DNA from: Stieleria mannarensis
GTDB taxonomy: Bacteria; Planctomycetota; Planctomycetia; Pirellulales; Pirellulaceae
Length of the DNA: 36,886 nucleotides
Reading direction: 5' to 3'
Assembly: GCF_014154935.1 (NCBI RefSeq)
Contig: NZ_JACEHH010000068.1
Span: forward strand, 1 to 36,886
Shown: positions 1-8,401 of the stretch, in pieces
Position numbering within the stretch: position 1 is the stretch's first letter
How the letters are laid out: each line of letters starts with the position of its first letter
Notes under the pieces: generated by a model
What the model was told of the DNA's origin: nothing
The model's input: only the letters and a program-made list of their open reading frames with translations
Databases searched by the model: none
Made by a program: the position numbers and the translations under genes

Positions 1-28
1 ATCTACGAAGCATCTCGGTACGCCCAGT

Positions 29-2998
29 TCATTCGATGAAGACGACGGCACCAAGCCCCAACAGAACCGCTATACCAAGGCTCAACAATAGTGTGAAGAC
101 GGCTAGAACGGTGTACCGCTTTAGCGCAGCGTCTAAGCCTTCCGTGCTCGCACGAACGTAGATCGATCCTATCGGCCTATCTTTTGAGTAAGGGGTTTCA
201 ATCGTCTTGGAGACATGCAGATATCCGTCCGCGAAAACGGACGCATCTCGGAGAGGGGGTAGGTGCACGTCGCCAGAGACTGATTCTGAAGCCTTGAAGC
301 TGGCGAACCGGTCCTCGTCCTCCTCATCAACGAAGATTTGGGAAAAAACAACCGCCGGTTCCAAACGAAGAGATTCGAGGACCTGTTCACACGTTTCCTG
401 ATCGCCGAACGCCATCGGGAGCACACTGGCGTCACCGACGACGTCGGCTAGACCGCTTATCCTCTGCACCAGATCTAGTTTTGCGGACTGATACCTCTCG
501 ACGACGCTCGCAACTGTTGCTGCTATCAACACAACGCTGATCACGGCAAACCACGACGCAGCACGACGGCCGATTACTCTTTTCGCCTTTTTCATCATTT
601 CTCGCTGCGGCTCGGTCCATTGCTCCTTTTCGGTCAGCCGGTAAATGCTCCACCAATCTGACAATGACGGTAGGTACCTGTTCTCCTGCTTTGTACTCCA
701 AAGCCTCGATAGTTCGGCAAGCTTCAGCTCGGCTCGCCCTGTTCGGGTTTCTCTTTGTTTGCTAGTCAACCACTCCCGCAAAATTGGGACGAGGTAGTCA
801 TGCGTCAGCTGAAAGCAACGTCTGTTTCCGTCTTTACGAGAATCCGGCACATTCCCCGACTCCACACCATCGGGGGCGGTCGGTGAGATGAGCCGCAACT
901 CGCTATCCAGCAGGCGGATGAGTGCGTCGAAATCGTCGACACGATCGGCGTAGCCTGAAGCGTCCAGCAACTCGTCGTAAGACTTCATCTGCCCCTTGAT
1001 CTCTGACTCAGGAACAAACGCTTGAAGAACCGCGCGGGCCGCTTCTTGATGATATCGGTGAGCGGGGGATGCCATTGATGACGAGAACGTCTCCTCCAAG
1101 AAAGTGATTCCGATACCTTTCGTGCCACCGAGTTCCCGCAATGTGGACGGCGTCCAGGCCTTGGCCTTCATCATTTGCGCGAAGAGTGCCAATCGAACGC
1201 AAATGACCATCCCTGATTCAGACAACCCGCTGACCGCAGCTTTGACAAACTCGCTCTGCTCGCTCTGGAGGGCGTCTGGTCCGTCGGATATCGCACCGTA
1301 GGCTCGCCCGAACGCTGTAAGCACTTTGACGGCGTGGCGTTCCGGAAAGAGATCAACGGCTGACACGTTTTGATCTTCCAAGAGCCGAACTTCCAACTCC
1401 CGCAGAAACCGGGTCACAGCCATCCAGAAATCGTCGCGCACGATCACCAGACATTGGACGCGGCCACCGTCACACTGCCGTAGTGCATTCACCAAGTCGG
1501 CGTTTCCTTCCTCATTCGTGCTGTGCAACCACTGCTCAAACTGATCAAGAACGATCAGCACTTTCTTGCCGACCGGGATACCTTGGCCACGCCGCAGCGC
1601 CGCGAGCGTTTCTTTGAGGCTCAAATCGTGATCGATTGCCGGGAAACGGTTCTGAAGCCCACGTAGTATCCGATTCTCGATGTCGTCGGATGTCGTTTCG
1701 ATGTACACGCTGATCACATCGTCGACGAGTCTTGGCAGCAAGCCCGCTCTCACGAGTGACGACTTCCCACACCCCGACGGTCCATAGATCAATCCAACTG
1801 AGAATGCAGTGTCAGGATCGGTTTCCTCAATGCGGGTTTTCCAGAACCGCAGACTGTCGGGTAGGCCGTTGCGATCACGAGGCCCAGGCAACAGTTCCAG
1901 GAAAAAGTCAGCATCGTGAGCGTCAAAGGACCGAAGTCCTTTCGGTACAATCCTCACGGGTTGACGATCGCCGGAAGAACTTGAATCGAGCGGCGTGACT
2001 TGATCAGTAGCAGGGCTTCCCGACGATACTGCAGGGGAATCCAGCCGGATCCCTTGCGTCACAGGATCAGTGCTTCCTGGCGTCACACCATCCTGGATTA
2101 CGGTCTGTTCAACCAAGAAGTGACGCAGATCTTCAGTCAGATCGTAAGCCGATGAGTACCGATCACGAGCACGCTTCGACATTGCCTTGTGGCAGATCCG
2201 CTCGAGTTCCTTAGGGATCTTCTCGTCGTATTGACGCAAAGGGCGAGGCTCGTAGCTTGAAATCTGCTCCAGGAGTTCATCGCGCGAATCACCATTGAAC
2301 GGTCGACGACCAATCAGAAGTTCGTAAAAAACTACGCCCAAACTAAAAATGTCGCTTCGTCCATCGACCCTGTGGCCCTCGCCACGCGCCTGCTCAGGTG
2401 ACATGTAGCTTGGCGTCCCCGCATATCTTGGACCTTTGCCAACATCTTCCTCTCGGAGCGCCAACCCGAAATCTACGACGTGGGGCTTGCCGTCGTTGCC
2501 AATCAGGATGTTGCCCGGCTTTATATCCCGATGGACCAAGCCTTGCTTGTGGGCGTATCCCAACGCTTCGGCGACCGTGGCGACCAGTTCGGCGGCAACG
2601 CGGTGCGTGAAACGATGCTGCTTTAATCTGGACGATAAATCAGTTCCATCGATGAATTTGCAGACGACGAAGCAGGGGCAATCATCTGTCGTCCCGACAT
2701 CGTAAACCGGAACGATGTGGTCATGATCGAGACTTGCAACCGTGCGCGCCTCGGCCAGATAGGCCTCTGCATCTTCAGGCCGGGAAACAAGATGGGCGTG
2801 TGGGACTTTGACGGCGACGGGCCGATCGAGTCGTTCGTCGTGCCCCAGATACACGAGACCAAAACCGCCTCGCCCCAAGACCTTCTCGATCCGATAGCGA
2901 CCGATCTGTTTTGGTCGTCCAGTAGATAGGGCATCTCCCCGAGGAATGGTCTCGCACCGTTCGTCCAGCGTGAAATCTTCGCTATCGGGATTCGTCAC
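29..2998 (-). CDS. Ser/Thr protein kinase fused to nSTAND ATPase and CHASE8-like membrane sensor
   Basis: Predicted membrane-anchored signalling protein of 989 aa. A Hanks-type kinase domain covers about residues 34-295, with a glycine-rich loop GRGGFG, the VAVK lysine (64), HRDIKPGN (catalytic Asp 158), DFG (177-179) and the SPEQ segment near 200. A proline/serine-rich linker follows. Next is a STAND-type NTPase with Walker A GPSGCGKSS (406-414) and Walker B VLIVLDQFEQW (480-490), the nSTAND1 arrangement common in planctomycete kinases. The C-terminus has one membrane helix near 812-834, a roughly 115-residue domain resembling CHASE8 (FGDQETCEQVLESLR, then a short conserved strand pattern) and a second helix near 962-985. 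The protein ends four residues after that helix. CHASE8 sensors usually continue into HAMP and an output domain, so here the output may be the N-terminal kinase. The start is GTG and overlaps the stop of an upstream small reading frame by GTGA. Kinase and NTPase calls are firm; the CHASE8 call is by eye. Confidence 0.9.
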   Translation of the reverse strand: MTNPDSEDFTLDERCETIPRGDALSTGRPKQIGRYRIEKVLGRGGFGLVYLGHDERLDRPVAVKVPHAHLVSRPEDAEAYLAEARTVASLDHDHIVPVYDVGTTDDCPCFVVCKFIDGTDLSSRLKQHRFTHRVAAELVATVAEALGYAHKQGLVHRDIKPGNILIGNDGKPHVVDFGLALREEDVGKGPRYAGTPSYMSPEQARGEGHRVDGRSDIFSLGVVFYELLIGRRPFNGDSRDELLEQISSYEPRPLRQYDEKIPKELERICHKAMSKRARDRYSSAYDLTEDLRHFLVEQTVIQDGVTPGSTDPVTQGIRLDSPAVSSGSPATDQVTPLDSSSSGDRQPVRIVPKGLRSFDAHDADFFLELLPGPRDRNGLPDSLRFWKTRIEETDPDTAFSVGLIYGPSGCGKSSLVRAGLLPRLVDDVISVYIETTSDDIENRILRGLQNRFPAIDHDLSLKETLAALRRGQGIPVGKKVLIVLDQFEQWLHSTNEEGNADLVNALRQCDGGRVQCLVIVRDDFWMAVTRFLRELEVRLLEDQNVSAVDLFPERHAVKVLTAFGRAYGAISDGPDALQSEQSEFVKAAVSGLSESGMVICVRLALFAQMMKAKAWTPSTLRELGGTKGIGITFLEETFSSSMASPAHRYHQEAARAVLQAFVPESEIKGQMKSYDELLDASGYADRVDDFDALIRLLDSELRLISPTAPDGVESGNVPDSRKDGNRRCFQLTHDYLVPILREWLTSKQRETRTGRAELKLAELSRLWSTKQENRYLPSLSDWWSIYRLTEKEQWTEPQREMMKKAKRVIGRRAASWFAVISVVLIAATVASVVERYQSAKLDLVQRISGLADVVGDASVLPMAFGDQETCEQVLESLRLEPAVVFSQIFVDEEDEDRFASFKASESVSGDVHLPPLRDASVFADGYLHVSKTIETPYSKDRPIGSIYVRASTEGLDAALKRYTVLAVFTLLLSLGIAVLLGLGAVVFIE

Positions 2999-3204
2999 GT
3001 GTCGCCCCCTTTGTGGTCATGGTTCTGCCACACTTCGAACGCAATCACGCCATCGTAATCGACCGAGCTAGGTGTTTGCAGCCATTTCGAAGCCCGTAGT
3101 CGATCAACTTTCAAGGATTTGTTGCCGTGCTTTTCTCCAACGAACTGCCATTGACCTGAAATGAGGGATTTGCGGGACTCGCCAGAAAAGCATCTCAGTC
3201 TCAC
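2995..3204 (-). CDS. possible small protein coupled to the kinase gene
   Basis: A 69-codon reading frame starts at GTG 3204, and its TGA stop overlaps the GTG start of the kinase gene (GTGA), the usual geometry of translational coupling. The product is hydrophilic (…SGQWQFVGEKHGNKSLKVDRL…), contains no internal Met, and has no domain I recognise. The frame stays open for at least some codons upstream of the GTG, so it could be the remnant of a longer gene. I see no Shine-Dalgarno sequence. It may equally be chance; the overlap and plausible amino-acid composition are the only support. Confidence 0.3.
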   Translation of the reverse strand: MRLRCFSGESRKSLISGQWQFVGEKHGNKSLKVDRLRASKWLQTPSSVDYDGVIAFEVWQNHDHKGGDT

Positions 3205-3538
3205 ACGGCAAAACGAGTTACTCGTAGGAACATTTGAACGCCGCTGGTCGCCGGCGACCGTGATTTTTTCGGCGATACCGCAGGAAATCGCGAAACGATT
3301 TCGACTTCACCTCGATCGTTTGTCGAAGTTTCAGGCTCCACAAATCGCGTGAAATTTGAAAGCACTGCTGACAAACGAATATCAGTCGATCGGAGTTGTC
3401 GAAGCAGCGTCATGTTTCCTTCCGGTTTCCAATTACTGCTCGCGCCCAATCAGGCAATTCAACGCCAACAACACCCGGCAACTATCGTTGGGGGCGGCCA
3501 GTGCCAACCTCAGTATGTAAGGATCCCTTCGTCTTCCT
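3205..3538. other. non-coding stretch between polymerase-like gene and kinase module
   Basis: About 330 bp without a supportable gene. Short open frames exist on both strands, but none has a recognisable domain, a ribosome binding site or convincing composition. I looked here for a second copy of the tRNA-Pro core found at 31997-32039, since this could be an element boundary, and did not find one. The polymerase-like gene to the right ends pointing into this stretch. Confidence 0.5.
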
Positions 3539-4789
3539 TCAAAGCGATCCCGTTTTGACCGTTGGGCTTACACCGAACCTGGAGAACTCGTCCTTGATGA
3601 TTTCGCTCATCGTCTCACCAAAACCGACGCGTACGATCATTGCGTCGTGAATTGATTGCAGGATTTCATCCTGAAAGTGCGTCCGCATTCGGTTTCCAAC
3701 TCGATCGATCATGATGAACGACTCAAGTCCCTGCAGTAGACACGCGAGCGCTTCATGTTTCTCCCTTTTGACTTGCCGAACGAACCTGGCGATTCCGGGG
3801 AAGTCTTCCAAGATCACTTGAAAAACTGGGTTTGCTTCGGCACGTGCTTGCCTGTCGAACATCGGAATCAGCGTCGCGCGTTTAATCTGCTTCGCACTCG
3901 CATCACGCATGTCGATGCGCATCCGTTTACCATTGTCCCGTTCGATCCACTGCCATGCAGGCTCATCAAATTGGCGAACGCGGTCCTGCATGTACGGATA
4001 GATTTGGCCTGTTTCACACAACCTAATCCACTCGGCCACGTCATCCGGAATCGACGTGGACAGCCCATGTGCCCCTCTGCTGGAAAAAATGCGCGACATC
4101 ACATTAGTATGGCACGCCGTGTTGTTGTTGCTGTATGCCGTGGCCGCTGCCAGCCCAGTTAACAGTAGTTGGCAGCACGCCACATCGACGTTGCACAGTT
4201 TCTCGCCGTGTTCCGTCGTCAAACCGCCTCTCGTGTTTCTAGGCGTTTGAGTTAGCAATGTGTGTAAACGCCCATAGGGACAGCGTACCGCGTGGTGGTC
4301 GCCAGAGTCCCAACGAGCTTGAATGTAGGCCGCCCAGTGATCACCGTACGGAAACGGGTAACGTCCCATTTTGAACTTGCCCAGGTTCCACCACAAATGG
4401 AGTCCCGACGGCCTGAGGTTGTCCGGGTCGATTGAACGGAACACGGTCGCTGCTCGCCGGGCGGGCTTCGTGTCCACTTCCACGAACTCGAATTCTCCGG
4501 TGCGGAATTCTGGGGCGAATCGAATCGCTTTTGGAAATTGACCAGCGAGGTAGCTAGGGTGCCTCTCGACCACATTTGCACGGATCATCTGATTTAGTCG
4601 ATCCGGGTAAGACCGACCAAGCAACTCCCTGAGTTTCGATGAATGGCAGCCGATCCAATGTCCGGCGGTGCGTCTTTCGAACGTCATTGACGTCTGCCGC
4701 ATCAACCACGCGTAAAACACAGCAACGCGAGCACGGTCAGACCGGGTTGCGGGCAGAGAAACTCCGTAAGGCACCGAAAGCACGGTCAT
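3539..4789 (-). CDS. PolA/T7-RNAP-like palm-domain protein of a mobile element (putative replication protein)
   Basis: 416 aa, not a family I can name. The C-terminal two thirds reads like a minimal right-hand polymerase of the family A DNA polymerase/single-subunit RNA polymerase superfamily. It has a pre-motif GRLHTLL…R (173-187), a motif-A-like VDVACCQLLL (Asp 202) and a motif-B-like helix with Lys 303 and Phe 311 eight residues later, matching the K+8 Tyr/Phe spacing of PolA and T7 RNAP. FPGIARFVRQVK and LLQGLES (330-356) recall the PolA fingers and thumb-side pattern. The motif-C-like SIHDAMIV has His 381 and Asp 382. The usual motif B arginine and the Glu of HDE are absent. The first 100 residues resemble a winged helix, with no exonuclease domain. 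It lies downstream of ParB-like and DUF1580 genes, fitting a replication role in an integrative element or plasmid. No Shine-Dalgarno is evident. The gene is sure; the polymerase relation is inference. Confidence 0.75.
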   Translation of the reverse strand: MTVLSVPYGVSLPATRSDRARVAVFYAWLMRQTSMTFERRTAGHWIGCHSSKLRELLGRSYPDRLNQMIRANVVERHPSYLAGQFPKAIRFAPEFRTGEFEFVEVDTKPARRAATVFRSIDPDNLRPSGLHLWWNLGKFKMGRYPFPYGDHWAAYIQARWDSGDHHAVRCPYGRLHTLLTQTPRNTRGGLTTEHGEKLCNVDVACCQLLLTGLAAATAYSNNNTACHTNVMSRIFSSRGAHGLSTSIPDDVAEWIRLCETGQIYPYMQDRVRQFDEPAWQWIERDNGKRMRIDMRDASAKQIKRATLIPMFDRQARAEANPVFQVILEDFPGIARFVRQVKREKHEALACLLQGLESFIMIDRVGNRMRTHFQDEILQSIHDAMIVRVGFGETMSEIIKDEFSRFGVSPTVKTGSL

Positions 4790-5076
4790 GGCAAGAGCAA
4801 GGACGCGGAAGGAAATTCGATTCGTTCGCTCGCAATTCCTGGCGAATGGCGAAGACGTTGGCTGTCACGCTGGGCTCCACGCGCTTTGAGCGTTCGGAAA
4901 TTGAAGCGGTGCATCAACCGACACCCGGCGCCCAATGGAGCCCCGATTGCACACCCCCAAGATCATCTGGGGATTGTGGGATCCTGACCACAACGTGAGG
5001 CCCTCGAGACGAAAAGAGCCTGTCACATCCAACGTCGTCGGAAACGAACGATGCACACCGTTTCGGCCCCGTGGGG

Positions 5077-6243
5077 CTAGACACTGACGCACCAGGACGC
5101 GTACAGATCACTTTCACGGATTGAAGCCAGCGTCCCAGTGACTTGCGCGATGGACTCCTGGCACTTCTCGATCCCGAGACTGATCCGCACATCCCAATAC
5201 GCTGCGAAGTCGAGTAGCATTTCCGATTCCTCGTCAAGCGTCTCCACGGCCGACCGGATGTCAACGTTATCAGTTTCCCTCGATTCCGCGAAACAGTCAC
5301 TTTGCGCGACAGATTCCTCCCAGGCCGGACCAAAATGAGCGCGTTCGCTGTAGACTCTCGACCTTGACTTCAGCCTGAGAGCAACTTTAGGAAGGTTTAG
5401 CCGATCCGCATGGCCAGCCGCACTGCAGTGCACATTGGCTATCACGCTATTTAAAATTCGACACTGCAGAGTGTCATACACGAGTTGGAGTTCCCCGGGC
5501 GTTGGCGAGAGTGCTTGAAATTCGGCGATTTCACGTTGACGCGGCGTGGCACATAAGAGTGGTAGTACATCACTCGTCAAATCCATCCCGAGAAACTTAG
5601 CGATGGCGGGTGGCGACCAACTGATTTCCCTGAGAAAGAATGTGGATCCTGCAAAGAGGTCCCACCATGTTTCACAATCGAAACGACGGGAATCAACATC
5701 GCTGTCCGGAAACAGACCAGCGGCAACTCGTTCATCAATCGGAGTCGCCATTTTCCTCGACTTACCGTCACGTCCAGTCCGTTTTTGCAACTTCGGAATT
5801 TCCGAAGTTGACTCCAATCCGTCACGCCATTTGGCAACCGTCTTGTCGGACACCCCGCACATTTTTGCGATAGCGGAGTTACTGAATTCGGGACGTTCGC
5901 GTAGCACAAGATGAGTATTGTGACGTCTATCGTCCGCAGACAGCCGCTCTCCTAGCTGGTTCGCATTGTCCTTCAAGCCAAATTCAATCGCCTCCCAGCG
6001 ACCTCCAGTTTTCACTTGGCATTCAATTGCAGAGAGACCGAGCCTCAACGCTGCTTCGATGCGATGATCGCCTGCAGCAAGGAAATAGAAATGACCATCG
6101 TAGAATACGACGGGAGGCGGAAGGTCCACCCCCTTCTCGTACAGGTCCGCGTATTCATCGGCAACGTCCAATCGAATGTGCCCGCGGGTTCGTGATGCTT
6201 TACGGTTGATTTGATCAATTTGAACAACTTGAGTTTTCATCAT
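5077..6243 (-). CDS. ParB-like N-terminal domain protein with HTH (partition/regulatory protein)
   Basis: About 388 aa from ATG 6243. The N-terminal 100 residues form a ParB/Srx-like fold: VVQIDQINRKASR, then PPPVVFYDGHFYFLAAGDHRIEAAL, where GDHRxEA is the ParB box-II-like phosphate/CTP-binding signature. A helix-turn-helix follows (FSNSAIAKMCGVSDKTVAKWR, about residues 117-140). The remaining 240 residues are unassigned. An upstream ATG at 6315 would overlap the DUF1580 gene by 29 bp, so 6243 (two consecutive Met codons, GGA eight bases before) is preferred. Proteins of this type accompany DUF1580 proteins and integrases in planctomycete elements and may act in partition or in control of replication. 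A perfect 23-bp palindrome (5788-5810) lies within the coding region and encodes TSEIPKL just after the HTH. The ParB domain call is confident; the cellular role is inferred. Confidence 0.85.
   Translation of the reverse strand: MMKTQVVQIDQINRKASRTRGHIRLDVADEYADLYEKGVDLPPPVVFYDGHFYFLAAGDHRIEAALRLGLSAIECQVKTGGRWEAIEFGLKDNANQLGERLSADDRRHNTHLVLRERPEFSNSAIAKMCGVSDKTVAKWRDGLESTSEIPKLQKRTGRDGKSRKMATPIDERVAAGLFPDSDVDSRRFDCETWWDLFAGSTFFLREISWSPPAIAKFLGMDLTSDVLPLLCATPRQREIAEFQALSPTPGELQLVYDTLQCRILNSVIANVHCSAAGHADRLNLPKVALRLKSRSRVYSERAHFGPAWEESVAQSDCFAESRETDNVDIRSAVETLDEESEMLLDFAAYWDVRISLGIEKCQESIAQVTGTLASIRESDLYASWCVSV
5788..5810. repeat. 23-bp perfect palindrome, copy 1
   Basis: CAACTTCGGAA, one T, then TTCCGAAGTTG: 11-bp arms with perfect complementarity. 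It lies inside the ParB-like gene. Close variants recur at 7204-7226 and 30479-30501, and I found no further copies by eye in the window. Confidence 0.85.
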
Positions 6244-6286
6244 TATGAGATCCAATTTGGAGAAGTAAAAACCAACAATCGAGTCG

Positions 6287-6763
6287 CTACATTCCTTCCG
6301 CTGCCAACTCCGCATCCGCCCGACTGGAATCCAATCCGTTTTGGGAGATCCGTTTGGGCAAATTCACATTTGATTCGTCGGACCCGTTGAGTCGCTCAAA
6401 GAATCGCGAGAGCGCTTCTATTGACGTGACGCGCTCGCCACCAAACAGTGCGGATTCAAGACGAATGCCTCGAACACCCCGCGTCATCCATCGGTAGAGC
6501 GTCGAGCGGTGACGCTTTCGTCCGCCAGTTCTACACGCGTCGCGTATCGAGATCGTCGTTTCCTGAAGCACAGACGTCTCTGGGGCAACTGGAAATTTAG
6601 GATCATTCCGATCATTGGATTCGTTGTCTTTGAACTCATTCGATTTGTTCATCGTTGCTTCTCTTGGGTCTTCAAGGATTCGAACATTCACACCCGGTGT
6701 TTCCATGGGCGATGAAGCTTCGGTCTTGGACATACGGAACACGTTCAACGAAGTACCGGGCAT
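6287..6763 (-). CDS. DUF1580 family protein
   Basis: Up to 158 aa. The core (about residues 69-125) is ISIRDACRTGGRK, then STLYRWMTRGVRGIRLES, then TSIEALSRFFERL, which matches the DUF1580 pattern I know from Rhodopirellula and relatives. It looks like a small winged-helix/excisionase-type DNA-binding domain. The first roughly 60 residues are polar and poorly structured, so translation may really begin at Met 20 or Met 38 (6652), giving about 121 aa, closer to the size usual for the family. Its stop lies 43 bp before the preferred ATG of the ParB-like gene, so the two are probably co-transcribed. DUF1580 proteins are frequent in planctomycete mobile elements; a regulatory or excisionase role is inferred, not shown. 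Confidence 0.8.
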   Translation of the reverse strand: MPGTSLNVFRMSKTEASSPMETPGVNVRILEDPREATMNKSNEFKDNESNDRNDPKFPVAPETSVLQETTISIRDACRTGGRKRHRSTLYRWMTRGVRGIRLESALFGGERVTSIEALSRFFERLNGSDESNVNLPKRISQNGLDSSRADAELAAEGM

Positions 6764-7514
6764 TTAACTCGTAGCGGCCAACCGAACGATGCTGACGTTT
6801 GGAATCGCACGTACGGTTAAGCTTGCACCTCTAAGGCATCGGTGACACGTGTCGGACAACACGTTTGGACAACGCTGCAACCAGTCGCCGTTTCAGCGTG
6901 AACACTTTCGTGGCAGTCGGTTGATCAGTGTGTGGCCGGCATCAGTGATACGGCTTGACACACGTCGCTGTCACACGCGAACCAAAACCTATAAGAGCGT
7001 CAGAATGGAGTCAAACGCGACAGGAATCGACTTAGTTGTATACAGTTGCATGGTGGGCCCTCGAGCAACTGTTTTATTGGACCGAAGTTTTGAGGTTCTC
7101 AATAATTGCGAGCGTTTAGGCTCGTCCTGCGCACCATTGCCATTTAAATATTTTTCTATTTTCAGTCTGCCGCGAGTACCGCCTATGCCGCCGCCGAGCA
7201 TAGCAACCTCGGAATCTCCGAAGTTAGAAGCAGTTCCTCCGCTACCAAGCTACGCACCCGTCAGTTGATATGGGGTGGAGGATGCGAGAGTAATCATGGC
7301 CCGCAACACGCCCTATTGCCGCTCGTTGGAGGCAAGCAAATTGCAATCCCAGAGCATGCGGAGAGCGGCGAAGAGTCCCGAGGGCGTGTCTGAAGACCGG
7401 GCAGATGCCCAGGAACGAACAGTGAGTCAAAGAATGAATCAAGAACTACGTCGGCCCTCCCAATCCCAAACTTCCTTCACCGAATTCGTGTTTCCGGTTT
7501 CGCTGCACACGAGA
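6764..7514. other. 750-bp non-coding stretch upstream of DUF1580 gene
   Basis: No convincing gene. It contains a 10-bp palindrome GACACGTGTC (6844-6853), two nearby GGACAAC repeats (6854-6860 and 6867-6873), related GACACACG/GTCACACG words around 6957-6980, and palindrome copy 2 at 7204-7226. Being upstream of the DUF1580/ParB-like/polymerase-like genes, it is the natural place for their promoter and for a partition or origin site, but nothing proves either. The right part (7260-7500) shows no recognisable signal. Confidence 0.5.
7204..7226. repeat. 23-bp imperfect palindrome, copy 2
   Basis: CAACCTCGGAA, one T, then CTCCGAAGTTA. It is a variant of the perfect palindrome at 5788-5810, with mismatches at three positions. 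It lies in the non-coding stretch about 290 bp beyond the 3' end of the BREX-side operon. Confidence 0.75.
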
Positions 7515-8261
7515 TTACGCCTTGAATTCTGATGCGATCAGCGAGGACAAGAGTTGGTCAAGGCTTTTTAGATCTTCTGCGTCGTCGGAGCACTGGTATT
7601 CTGATTCATCCCGGTTTACCCAGGCTTCAGCAACCGTCCAGTCTTCAGGTTGCGCGGTGAAGCGGACTTGGTAGATGCAGTGTCCTGTCCAAGAACGGTG
7701 CTGGTAAAGCCAGCAGTCCTCGAAGTAAGCAAACCATTTATCCTCCATCATTTGCGGAATAAAGCCCTGCCGAATCCGCGACATTTCCGCGTCGGAAAAA
7801 TGCCGATGATAGTCGAGTTGCTGACGCCTCCGTGGCATCGGCTTGCATTTCCAAGTGCTCTTGTTCGCGAACCGCAGTTTGCCTTCTCCGCCGCGCACAC
7901 CAGCGCCCTGTGTTGATTCTCCGCTCCTGGACACGATGTGGGGAAACAACTGATCGATCCATTTCGAATCCATCGCCGTAATGTAGAGATAACGGACGGG
8001 GTGGGAGCCAGCAACCGCCGCGAGAAGCCCTGAACGTCCTCGATTTACCGTTCGCAAAGTGTAGGTTCGTTCGATTGGCGAATCGGGCGAACTTGAATCG
8101 ACATACTCCAATGAATACTCTCTCTTTCCGGTTCCAAGCGGAACAACGTTTCGAACGAGGATCGGTGACCAGCTTCGTTCAATGAGGTCGGACGCCTTGT
8201 AGTCGTCGCCAAACGATAGGCAGGCATACCACTGATCTTGGGACAGCGTAAATCGAGTCAT
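7515..8261 (-). CDS. uncharacterised 248-aa protein at the 3' end of the BREX operon
   Basis: No domain that I can name. The C-terminal half is the more conserved-looking part: FSDAEMSRIRQGF, then MEDKWFAYFEDCWLYQHRSW, TGHCIYQVRF and AWVNRDESEYQ, then an acidic stretch. I recall proteins with a KWF-[YF]-E-x-x-LY-x-HRSWTG pattern as conserved hypotheticals, sometimes next to defence or ADP-ribosylglycohydrolase genes, but cannot assign a function. The N-terminal half contains a short basic segment (KPMPRRRQQ) near residue 145. It begins at ATG 8261, 140 bp after the brxHI stop, on the same strand, and is probably the last gene of the operon. No signal peptide or membrane helix. Confidence 0.75.
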   Translation of the reverse strand: MTRFTLSQDQWYACLSFGDDYKASDLIERSWSPILVRNVVPLGTGKREYSLEYVDSSSPDSPIERTYTLRTVNRGRSGLLAAVAGSHPVRYLYITAMDSKWIDQLFPHIVSRSGESTQGAGVRGGEGKLRFANKSTWKCKPMPRRRQQLDYHRHFSDAEMSRIRQGFIPQMMEDKWFAYFEDCWLYQHRSWTGHCIYQVRFTAQPEDWTVAEAWVNRDESEYQCSDDAEDLKSLDQLLSSLIASEFKA

Positions 8262-8401
8262 AGGTCAACTTGCTGATGAAACGTCGAAAGCCCATCTGCA
8301 ACTTTGACGCAACGGAGCGATCGATCGATGGGGTCAAATAGAATACATGAGAAACAACGAAGGTGTGGAAAGGCCTGCAGGACGGCAGTGAAGCGTTCTG
8401 T

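Noticed and set aside
3201..3449. 82-codon minus-strand frame
   Set aside because: No domain, no ribosome site, and composition unlike neighbouring proteins.
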